From: Shumkonia mesophila
GTDB taxonomy: Bacteria; Pseudomonadota; Alphaproteobacteria; Rhodospirillales; Shumkoniaceae
Length of the DNA stretch: 64,000 bases
Assembly (NCBI RefSeq): GCF_026163695.1
Contig: NZ_JAOTID010000010.1
Coordinates: 62,001 to 126,000, forward strand
Reading direction: 5' to 3'
Of the stretch, positions 54,563 to 64,000 are shown piece after piece (within the stretch, counting starts at the first letter, position 1; the number at the start of each line of letters is the position of its first letter). Under the pieces are notes generated by a model. The model was not told where the DNA came from. It saw only the letters and a program-made list of their open reading frames with translations, and ran no database searches. A program made the translations under genes and the position numbers.

Positions 54563-55234
54563 TCAGTTGTCGCGCACGATGGTGCCCGACATGCGGAACA
54601 TGCTGTTTTTCGACAGCCCGACGATGATGCAGCCGTCGCCGACGTTATACACCTGCCAGCTGTTGATGACGGTGGTCGATCCCTTGGGAACACCGACTAG
54701 CTTCTCGCCCGAGGCATCCAGGTTGCGGATGGCGCCGCGTCCCTGCGGATCGGCCTTGATGTAATAGCTGCCGTTCCCGCTGACATCGAGCATCGAATCG
54801 CGGCAGACGTAGGCATGGCGAATGTGGTGCGCCAGCCGTTCCATGCCGGCCACCGCCTTGGCGTAATAGATGCACCGCGCATTCAACTGCTCGCGGGTCG
54901 ATTCCCTCGGCAGGCCGACCAGTTGGTAGATGTCGGCATCGGCGTAGTACCATCCCTTGGGGGTGGTGTATTCCGCGATCATGTTCCGGCAGCGGTCGAC
55001 GTCCTCGGCCCGGTATTCCTCCTCGGCGGGCAACGCCGTCGGGCCGGCGGATTGACCCTTCGTCACGAAGGTCTCCAGCCGCGCCATGGCCGGCCTGTTG
55101 AGTTCGTACGCCACCGTGTAGGCGTACCACCCCAACAGGGCCACCGCCGGAATTCCCACAATCCAGTAAAGCCGCCTGACTTCCCTCGAGCGCCAGAAGG
55201 ACCGGCCTTCTCCCGTCATTGTCTTCCGTGCCAC
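54563..55234 (-). CDS. Uncharacterised protein with one membrane span
   Basis: I do not recognise this 223-residue protein. It has a basic N-terminus, one membrane span ([20 protein letters not shown]) and an extracytoplasmic domain with several Cys ([30 protein letters not shown]). These could form disulfides. The C-terminus shows beta-rich stretches such as [18 protein letters not shown]. Start is GTG 55234. It is convergent with the membrane rhodanese gene. Confidence 0.75.
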   Translation of the reverse strand: MARKTMTGEGRSFWRSREVRRLYWIVGIPAVALLGWYAYTVAYELNRPAMARLETFVTKGQSAGPTALPAEEEYRAEDVDRCRNMIAEYTTPKGWYYADADIYQLVGLPRESTREQLNARCIYYAKAVAGMERLAHHIRHAYVCRDSMLDVSGNGSYYIKADPQGRGAIRNLDASGEKLVGVPKGSTTVINSWQVYNVGDGCIIVGLSKNSMFRMSGTIVRDN

Positions 55235-55409
55235 GTTGCCACCCGATCACCGTCCCCCGATCGTGGCGGGACTGCCCCCATTATGATGTTCGACGGCACG
55301 CTTTACGCGGCTCTTGCCGATAGATTTACTAAATTTCGTGGAATTTGGATGCAGAAAAATCCCGGCGCCGCGCGAGAGGGGCGCTCGGGTCCCGGCCGGC
55401 CGGCGGCGG

Positions 55410-58256
<2,847 letters not shown>

Positions 58257-58382
58257 CGTCGGTTAACGGCTTTTTGCGGGAGGTTTCGCGCTTGGTGGGA
58301 CTGGTCCCCCCATATATGGATCAATCGGAGCCGTAAAGGGAGTCCCCTTGCCATTTCGGCGAATTCGCGCGCCTTCGGAAAT

Positions 58383-60212
58383 TCAAGAGTAGCTGCTGGC
58401 CGGCCGGATATCTTCGATAAATTTCGAGACCCGCGTGTGAAGAAGCTCGGCCTGTCCCGACAGGGCGACCGAGGCGTCCAGAACTTCTCTTGCCACCGAA
58501 TCATTGCGGGCCGTTGCGTCACCGACGCCTTGGATGTGGTGGGCAACCTTGTGGGTGACCTGCCCGGTCTGTTCCATGCTCTGGAAAATGGTCTGGATCG
58601 TCGCCCGCTCTTCCTCGACGACGGCAACCGTGGATGAGGTGATGCCGTCGATCCGCTTGATGGCCTCGCCGATGGTCTGGATGGCCGAAACCGAATTGCC
58701 GGTAACCTGCCGCATGGCTTGGATGCGCGAACTGATGTCGCCGGTCGCCTTGGCGGACTGGCTGGCCAGGGCCTTGACTTCGGAGGCGACGACGGCAAAT
58801 CCCTTGCCGGCGGTGCCGGCGCGGGCGGCCTCGATGGTGGCGTTTAGCGCCAGCAGATTGGTTTGATTGGCGATTTCGCTGATGATCTCGACGATGCGGT
58901 CGACATCGCGAGCCATTTCCGACAACTGGCCGACCGTCTGATCGGTTGTCTTGGCCTGATTGACGGCATCGCGCGCCATGTGAGCGGCATCGGTTGCACG
59001 GCGCGAGATTTCCGCGACGGATGTCTGCAATTGCGCAATGGCCGAGGAGGCCGTTTCGACATGGTTGCGGGCCTGGTCGGACGCGGCGGAAACCGCCGTC
59101 ACCCGCGTGCCGATCTCTTCTGCCGTGGTGGTCATCATCCCGGCGACGCCCTGCATGCCTTTTGCGGCCTGGGCAACCGTTTGGGCGATCGCCCCGGCAC
59201 TGTGGTTGAACTCGGCGATGCAGGCCTCGGTCATCTCGGTCCGCCGCCGCTGGATCTCCTTTTCCTGCGCCTGTCGTTCCTGGAAACGTTCGTTCTCGGC
59301 CAGTACGGTCCTGAACTCCTCGATTCCTCGGGCGATGGCGCCGATTTCATCGGCCCGCTCCAGATAGGGGACCATCGTGCCCTCCCGCTGGACGATCCGG
59401 GTCATGACCGACGAAATGGCCTGCAACGGCGACGTCACGACGCTTCGCGTCACCTGGTGCAGGGTGAGGATGGTGAGAAAAACGCCGGTTACGCCAAGGC
59501 CGATCACCCCATAATCGATTTGCTGAACCAACTCCTGGACTTCGGTTTTCTTCGCTTGAATGCCGTCGACGGCGGACAGGATGGCAGTGCGGGTGGATTC
59601 CGCGGCCAGGGCCTCGTCGGCCAGCTTGGACTTCAAGGCGAGAATTCGCTGTTTGGTCGCCTCGGGACCGGTCATGTCCGATACCACGGTGTCGATGCCC
59701 TGCCTGACGGCATCCGCCGCGGCGCCCGCGACCAGCAATTCGCGAGCCGTCTCCTGATATTCGCCGTTGCTGAAGAGGCCATACGACACGGAAGCTCCGT
59801 CGGCGGTTGCCTCGACGGCGAAAAATCCCGGCTTCTGAAGATCCCGGCGGATCCGGCGGTCCGCATATCGGGCGGTGACGGCGTCACGTCCCTGATGGTC
59901 CCTGGCGGTGGCCTGACGATTGGCCTTGAGCCATGCCGTGACCGCAGCGACGGGATCGGTCTCCAGAAAATCGGGCACTGCAAGATAGGATTTCTGAAGA
60001 TCCAGCATGTTTAGCCGCAGGTCGCCGTTGAGGTTTTGCACGACCTGAATCAGTTCGTCCTGCTTTTGGGTCAGCACGGAAACGGCATAGATGAACGTGG
60101 CGAAGATGGCGGCGAACACCAGCGATATGGCAACCGCCAAGGAGACGATGAGCTTGGAACTGATGCGTGCCGAAACGCGTCGGGGTGCAAAGGATCCTGC
60201 GAAAATTGCCAT
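58383..60212 (-). CDS. Methyl-accepting chemotaxis protein
   Basis: The 609-residue chemoreceptor has a membrane span at residues about 20-45, a helical periplasmic sensor to about 225, a second span near 232-252, a HAMP domain ([18 protein letters not shown], ending [14 protein letters not shown]) and a signalling domain with [20 protein letters not shown]. The ligand is unknown. The ATG at 60212 has AAAATTGCC; GCGAAAATTGCC is weak. It is divergent from a small YjfB-like gene. Confidence 0.94.
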   Translation of the reverse strand: MAIFAGSFAPRRVSARISSKLIVSLAVAISLVFAAIFATFIYAVSVLTQKQDELIQVVQNLNGDLRLNMLDLQKSYLAVPDFLETDPVAAVTAWLKANRQATARDHQGRDAVTARYADRRIRRDLQKPGFFAVEATADGASVSYGLFSNGEYQETARELLVAGAAADAVRQGIDTVVSDMTGPEATKQRILALKSKLADEALAAESTRTAILSAVDGIQAKKTEVQELVQQIDYGVIGLGVTGVFLTILTLHQVTRSVVTSPLQAISSVMTRIVQREGTMVPYLERADEIGAIARGIEEFRTVLAENERFQERQAQEKEIQRRRTEMTEACIAEFNHSAGAIAQTVAQAAKGMQGVAGMMTTTAEEIGTRVTAVSAASDQARNHVETASSAIAQLQTSVAEISRRATDAAHMARDAVNQAKTTDQTVGQLSEMARDVDRIVEIISEIANQTNLLALNATIEAARAGTAGKGFAVVASEVKALASQSAKATGDISSRIQAMRQVTGNSVSAIQTIGEAIKRIDGITSSTVAVVEEERATIQTIFQSMEQTGQVTHKVAHHIQGVGDATARNDSVAREVLDASVALSGQAELLHTRVSKFIEDIRPASSYS

Positions 60213-60480
60213 GTGGGAGAAGCTTTCCGTGAGGAGGGTACATGCTCCGACAAAGAGTGCGTTGGTGGCCGGCCGGGCGCCTTTTCCCTTTCCTCCGTGC
60301 GGGTATGCTCTAGCATCGAACCTGTGTCCGCTGCTTGTCGGATTTATGAAATTTAGGCTTTCGGCATGGAACGGGAGCGAGACGCCCGAAAAGAGAGGTA
60401 GGAAATCCCCTCATTGGACCGGCGGCGGGAAAGGCTGTATACTCGCGTCATCCGTTGCAGCGGCCCAGAAAGGGGAACTC

Positions 60481-60684
60481 ATGGATATCAGTGTCTCTGG
60501 CCTTGCCGAAATGGCCCTTCAGGCCAAGTCCGCCATGCTCCACCAGGAACTGTCGGTGGCCATGGTCAAGCAGAACCTGCAAATGGATCAGGCCATCGTG
60601 CAGATGTTGACACAGGCGACCGACCAGGTGGCGGCCGCCACGCGGTCCGCTTCGTCCGGACACGCCCTCGACATTCTCGTCTGA
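60481..60684 (+). CDS. Small YjfB-like putative motility protein
   Basis: The 67-residue, all-helical protein (MDISVSGLAEMALQAKSAML, HQELSVAMVKQNLQM, DQAIVQMLTQATDQ) resembles the YjfB family of small proteins found with motility genes. GAAAGGGGAACTC precedes the ATG. The divergent neighbour is a chemoreceptor gene. Its role in motility is suggested by family name and neighbour only. Confidence 0.7.
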   Translation: MDISVSGLAEMALQAKSAMLHQELSVAMVKQNLQMDQAIVQMLTQATDQVAAATRSASSGHALDILV

Positions 60685-60723
60685 TCCCACCGTCGTCGGC
60701 CGGCGGCAGGGGCGTCGTGGCCT

Positions 60724-61824
60724 TCAGGCCCGCGCGGTGCTTTGCCGCGCCACCAGTTCCGGCGTCAGAATGATCGACGCGCTGCGGTGCGACGTCCATT
60801 GGCCATCGACATCGAGCAGGAACTGGGCGGCCCGGCGGCCCAGTTCGTAGGAATCGACCTTCACCGAGGTCAGCGGGATGTCCAGCGAGACGCAGACCAT
60901 GCTGTCGTCATAGCCGACGATGCCGATGTCGCGCCCGGGAACCAGACCCCGGTCGAGAATCGCGTGATAGGCCCCCTTGGCGATGAGGTCGGTGAAGCAG
61001 ACCACGGCATCGGGCGGGTTGGGGCCGTCCAGCATCCGCCCCATCTCGTCGCGGCCCGGCGTCTCGAAATCCCATGAATCGGAAAAGACCACCAGGCCGT
61101 CGTCGGGTTTGCCGCCGGCGGCGGCCAGCGCGCTGGCGTACCCCATGTAACGGTTGAGCGAGATGGCGTAGCGGGGGTGGGCGATATAGGCGATGCGCCG
61201 GTATCCGCGCTCGATCAGATGGCGGGCGGCCAGATAGCCGCCGTGAAAATCGTTGGAGATGACCTGCGGCGCCTCGATCCCGGGCGTGTTGCGGTTGCAG
61301 AAAACGAAGGGAATGCCGTGATCGGTCAGTTCCGCCAGCATGGTGGAAAGCTGGTCCTCCAGGCCCTCCTGGGGATTGGGGCGGGCCGGCACGATGATGA
61401 CGCCGGTGACCTGGCTTTTGATGAAGTTGCGCAGGTAGCTGGTCTGCCGGGCCGCCTGGTTCTCGATGTTGCCGACGATGACGTTGACGCCGTTCTCGAA
61501 ACCGACGTGTTCGATCCCCCGCAGGATTCCCGGATAGGTGTAATGCCGGATGTCCGGCAGCAGCACGCCCCACGAGCGCATGGCGCCGTTGCCGGGCCAC
61601 ATGCCGTTGCGTTCCGCGACATAGGTGCCGCTGCCGTCCCGGGCATAGAGGATTCCCTCGCCGATCAGTTCCGAGATGGCGCGGTCGATGGTGGTGCGGC
61701 TGACCTTGAAATCCCGCACCAGGTCGCTGCGTGAGCGGATGCGCGTATGCGGTGGCGTTCCGGCCACCTCGCGCTGGAGACTGGTCTTGATCCGCATGTA
61801 TCGGGCGTTCGAATCCCCGCTCAT
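60724..61824 (-). CDS. GntR-LacI hybrid transcriptional regulator
   Basis: The 366-residue regulator has an N-terminal GntR-type winged helix (RSRSDLVRDFKVSRTTIDRA, ILYARDGSGTYVA), residues about 8-72. A C-terminal LacI-type sugar-binding fold follows (SWGVLLPDIRHYTYPGILRG, GVIIVPARP, VVCFTDLIAKGAY and GIVGYDDSM). AraR has this layout. The effector is likely a sugar or related metabolite. It is divergent from an ABC importer operon and is its most likely regulator. Confidence 0.9.
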   Translation of the reverse strand: MSGDSNARYMRIKTSLQREVAGTPPHTRIRSRSDLVRDFKVSRTTIDRAISELIGEGILYARDGSGTYVAERNGMWPGNGAMRSWGVLLPDIRHYTYPGILRGIEHVGFENGVNVIVGNIENQAARQTSYLRNFIKSQVTGVIIVPARPNPQEGLEDQLSTMLAELTDHGIPFVFCNRNTPGIEAPQVISNDFHGGYLAARHLIERGYRRIAYIAHPRYAISLNRYMGYASALAAAGGKPDDGLVVFSDSWDFETPGRDEMGRMLDGPNPPDAVVCFTDLIAKGAYHAILDRGLVPGRDIGIVGYDDSMVCVSLDIPLTSVKVDSYELGRRAAQFLLDVDGQWTSHRSASIILTPELVARQSTARA

Positions 61825-62267
61825 CGGGCGCCTTCCTTAATTTCACGGCGGCACCGCCGCCGGCTGCCGTTTCCCCTTATAGCGGGGAACTCCGGCCGTC
61901 GGAAAAGGGTTTCTCGTCGGCCGTCATTCCAGACGGTCAGATTTTATAGATGTATGACAGCTTTATGAAGAATTTCCTTGGTGCGAGATTTTCAAGGAGT
62001 CCAGAGCGCGCTTTTTTTATCCATGTTTTCAACGGCTAATATCCAATAACGCCTAGTAATAAAAATGAAAAAAGAGGGTTCTGAAAGGAGGGGCGTCCCC
62101 GCTGCGGGCAACGGACGATTGACAGGAAGTCCGCAGCTTCATACCATCGGCACGTCATGCGATCAGTCTGCTTTTAAATCAGACGGTCTGCTTTTGCGAA
62201 ACTGGCGGCGACGCCGGGAATCGCCGACGGTCGAACGGGTTGAGGCGTCTTGGGGGAGGCGGCGGAG
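61825..62267. other. Divergent promoter region of 443 bp
   Basis: This AT-richer stretch lies between the regulator and the ABC permease genes. A short open frame at 62065-62406 was judged not to be a gene. Contents worth noting are a 7-bp inverted repeat GCTGCGG (62101-62107) with CCGCAGC (62131-62137), and the repeated GTCTGCTTTT described separately. No tRNA or riboswitch consensus was recognised. Confidence 0.5.
62166..62195. promoter_or_regulatory. Candidate operator: GTCTGCTTTT direct repeat with inverted CAGAC
   Basis: GTCTGCTTTT occurs at 62166-62175 and again at 62186-62195, exactly 20 bases (about two helical turns) apart, and CAGAC at 62180-62184 is the inverse of GTCTG. The pair lies 73-102 bases before the permease start and may be bound by the divergent GntR-LacI regulator. 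Confidence 0.5.
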
Positions 62268-63053
62268 ATGGCAGTCGTTACCGGCATCTACCTGCTGTAC
62301 TTGTTCATTCCCATCGTCCTTCTGTTCGTCGGATCGTTCGGCGAGACGTGGACGAACAGCCTCCTGCCTTCCGGCATCACCCTGGACTGGTATCGCGAAC
62401 TGCTGAGCGAAGGCAGCTTCCGGCGGGCCTTCATCGTCAGCCTCGAGGTGGTCGCCGCCACCTGTGTGGCCTGCACCCTGCTGGCGGTCCCCTTGGCCTA
62501 CGCCCTGTTCAAGAGTGCGTCGCGCGGCGTCATGGTGGCGGCCCGCATCATGTTCCTGCTGCCCATCGCGGCGCCGCCACTGGTGCTGGCCTTCGGCTTC
62601 ATCCTGGTCTTTTCGTCCGACGCGTTGCCGTGGCTGGGCAGCATCTGGCTGCTGATCGCCGGGCATGTCGTGCTGACCTTGCCCTATCTGTTGCAGACCC
62701 TGGTCGCCGACATGCGCCATCTGCACATCGACGCCCTGGAACTGGCGGCGGAATCCCTGGGCGCCTCCTTCCGGGAGCGCTTCTTCGATCTGGTGGTGCC
62801 GCTGCTGCGCCACAGCCTGGGTTCCGGCCTGATCATGGTGGCGGCGCTCTCCATCGGCGAGTTCCAGCTCTCCAACCTGATCGCCGGCTTCCTGTCGCGG
62901 CCTTACCCGGTGGTTCTGCTCCAGGCCTTTTATGGGGCGACCGGCTTTGCCTGCGCGGCGACCGTCGTCCTCCTCAGTCTGGCGCTGCTGGCTGCGGCCG
63001 GCGGAGCTTTTGCGGCGCGATCCGCCAGCGCCTATCGGCAGGGAACAGCATGA
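62268..63053 (+). CDS. ABC transporter permease, PotC-type
   Basis: The 261-residue membrane protein is a PotC/PhnV-type permease with six membrane spans. It has the typical coupling-helix segment EAAESLGASFRERFF-like ELAAESLGASFRERFFDLVV and AALSIGEFQLSNLIAGFL. It forms half of a channel for polyamines, 2-aminoethylphosphonate, iron or related solutes; the substrate is unknown. ATG 62268 is used because of GGCGGAG just upstream. The usual first permease and binding protein are not upstream; they may follow the ATPase, beyond the window. Confidence 0.88.
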   Translation: MAVVTGIYLLYLFIPIVLLFVGSFGETWTNSLLPSGITLDWYRELLSEGSFRRAFIVSLEVVAATCVACTLLAVPLAYALFKSASRGVMVAARIMFLLPIAAPPLVLAFGFILVFSSDALPWLGSIWLLIAGHVVLTLPYLLQTLVADMRHLHIDALELAAESLGASFRERFFDLVVPLLRHSLGSGLIMVAALSIGEFQLSNLIAGFLSRPYPVVLLQAFYGATGFACAATVVLLSLALLAAAGGAFAARSASAYRQGTA

Positions 63054-64000
63054 GCATCCGACTGCAGAGCGTCACCTTCGCCTATCCGGGTACCCGTGTC
63101 GGGGTATTCGACCTCGACCTTTCCATCGACGATGGAGAGTTGTTGGCGGTCATCGGTGCCAGCGGGTCGGGCAAGACCACCCTGCTCAAGCTCATCGCCG
63201 GTTTCGAAGTCCCGCAGTCGGGGCAAATTTTGCTGGACGGCCAGGATGTGACCGGCCTTGCGGTACGCGACCGGCAACTCGGCGTCGTCTTCCAGTCGTA
63301 CGCGCTCTTTCCCCACATGACGGCTTGGCAGAACGTGGCCTATCCCCTGAAAATCCGGCGCATCGAGGCGCCCGAACGCCACCGCCGGGCGATCGACGCC
63401 CTGGCGCGAGTCGGCCTGAAAGGCATGGAGGAGCGGCGCCCGCAAACGCTTTCCGGCGGCCAGCAGCAACGGGTGGCGCTGGCCAGGGCGCTGGTCTTCC
63501 AGCCCAAGGCGCTGCTGCTGGATGAACCGCTGTCGGCGCTCGACGCCGGCCTGCGCGGCGAGATGCGCGACGAAATCCGCCGCCTGCAACGGGAATTCGG
63601 CATTTCCACCCTGCACATCACCCACGATCAGGAGGAGGCGCTTTCGATGGCCGACCGCGTCGCGGTGATGGAGGCGGGACGGGTGGTCCAGCTGGCGAGC
63701 CCGCGCGAACTCTACGACTCGCCGGCAACCCGCGGCGTCGCCCGTTTCGTCGGCGAAGCCAACCTGTGGGAGGGCGTGGTCGACGCCCCCGGGACGGTCA
63801 GCGTGCCGTTCGGCGTCCTGCAAACGGCCGCCCACGGTTTCGGCAAGGGTCAGGCCGTCACCGTCCTGGTGCGCCCCGAAAACATCGCGGTCGGCGCCGC
63901 CGACGGCGTCCCCAACCATTTCGCCGGCACCATCGTGCGCGACCGCTTCCTGGGCGCGGTGCGCCGCTACGATTTGGCCGTCGGCGGCGTGGTGATCCGC
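63050..64000 (+). CDS. ABC transporter ATPase, PotA-type, cut by window end
   Basis: At least 317 residues of a PotA-type ABC ATPase are visible. It has Walker A GASGSGKTTLLK, the Q-loop VVFQSYALFPHM, signature LSGGQQQRVALARAL, Walker B ALLLDEPLSALDA, the H-loop ITHDQEEALS and a start of the C-terminal TOBE domain. The ATG at 63050 overlaps the permease stop by four bases. The reading frame is open to the window end. Solute is unknown. This type most often serves polyamines, ferric iron, or phosphonates. Confidence 0.95.
   Translation, partial: MSIRLQSVTFAYPGTRVGVFDLDLSIDDGELLAVIGASGSGKTTLLKLIAGFEVPQSGQILLDGQDVTGLAVRDRQLGVVFQSYALFPHMTAWQNVAYPLKIRRIEAPERHRRAIDALARVGLKGMEERRPQTLSGGQQQRVALARALVFQPKALLLDEPLSALDAGLRGEMRDEIRRLQREFGISTLHITHDQEEALSMADRVAVMEAGRVVQLASPRELYDSPATRGVARFVGEANLWEGVVDAPGTVSVPFGVLQTAAHGFGKGQAVTVLVRPENIAVGAADGVPNHFAGTIVRDRFLGAVRRYDLAVGGVVIR

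Noticed and set aside
58257-58382. Divergent ssb gene expected beside uvrA
   Set aside because: The gap holds no such frame; the neighbour is a chemoreceptor gene.
62065-62406. Short open frame starting with ATG AAA AAA GAG
   Set aside because: It overlaps the permease start in another frame, and has no recognisable domain.

Overview
The window is a GC-rich chromosomal segment of an alphaproteobacterium. It most resembles the Rhodospirillales (Magnetospirillum-like), judged from gene content and protein sequence style only: a PopZ polar organiser, an Irr-type iron box before a ferritin, alphaproteobacterial superoxide dismutases, the tatABC-serS-surE-pcm-nlpD and yajC-secD-secF blocks, an ErpA-type A protein and several chemoreceptors. 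I see no phage genes, transposases or CRISPR arrays. Almost all of it is ordinary, densely packed coding sequence. The species is not established.

Layout. 1-6.6 kb: end-truncated NDP-forming acyl-CoA synthetase (minus), a GNAT acetyltransferase, then a minus-strand sugar-acid cluster (IolB-like isomerase, LarA-like nickel-dependent racemase/epimerase family protein, IdnO-like 5-keto-gluconate reductase) and a MaoC hydratase. 6.9-8.6 kb: a CDP-alcohol phosphatidyltransferase and a degenerate GGDEF protein. 8.6-9.6 kb: an unusual island on the minus strand in which two identical tRNA-Asn genes, exactly 800 bp apart, flank glnK and a 96-codon amtB remnant. The remnant is a mosaic of three collinear AmtB blocks. 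A tRNA-Cys follows. 9.7-16.4 kb: methyltransferase-like protein, rhodanese, tolC, popZ, valS and an iron-controlled ferritin. 16.4-21.7 kb: CaiB-type CoA transferase, ilvD, a tartrate/isopropylmalate-type dehydrogenase and exonuclease III. 22-25.3 kb: a CbiM(PDGLE)-CbiQ-CbiO cobalt/nickel ECF importer and ErpA. 25.4-27.8 kb: a chemoreceptor with a separate secreted cache-domain protein.

28-40.8 kb is a long plus-strand housekeeping run: dgt, argS, SPOR protein, nagZ, M50 protease, scpA, scpB (many overlapping stop/start codons), then tatA, tatB, tatC, serS, surE, pcm and nlpD. 40.9-45.8 kb: a DUF4389 membrane protein, a DUF815 ATPase (minus), yajC-secD-secF and a Mth938-like protein with no canonical start codon at the expected place. 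45.8-48.2 kb: two divergently transcribed Fe/Mn superoxide dismutases and an NDUFAF6-like protein. 48.2-50.4 kb: a large ankyrin/proline-rich protein with an unrecognised C-terminal domain. 50.6-58.3 kb: aldo/keto reductase, EamA transporter, trmFO, membrane rhodanese, an unknown membrane protein and uvrA. 58.4-64 kb: a second chemoreceptor, a YjfB-like small protein, a GntR-LacI hybrid regulator and, divergent from it, a permease and ATPase of a PotA/PotC-type ABC importer that runs off the window.

The observations most worth following up are the amtB mosaic between tRNA-Asn repeats, the IdnO/LarA-like/IolB sugar-acid module (which would need nickel, and a nickel/cobalt importer lies 17 kb away), and the ankyrin/proline-rich protein.
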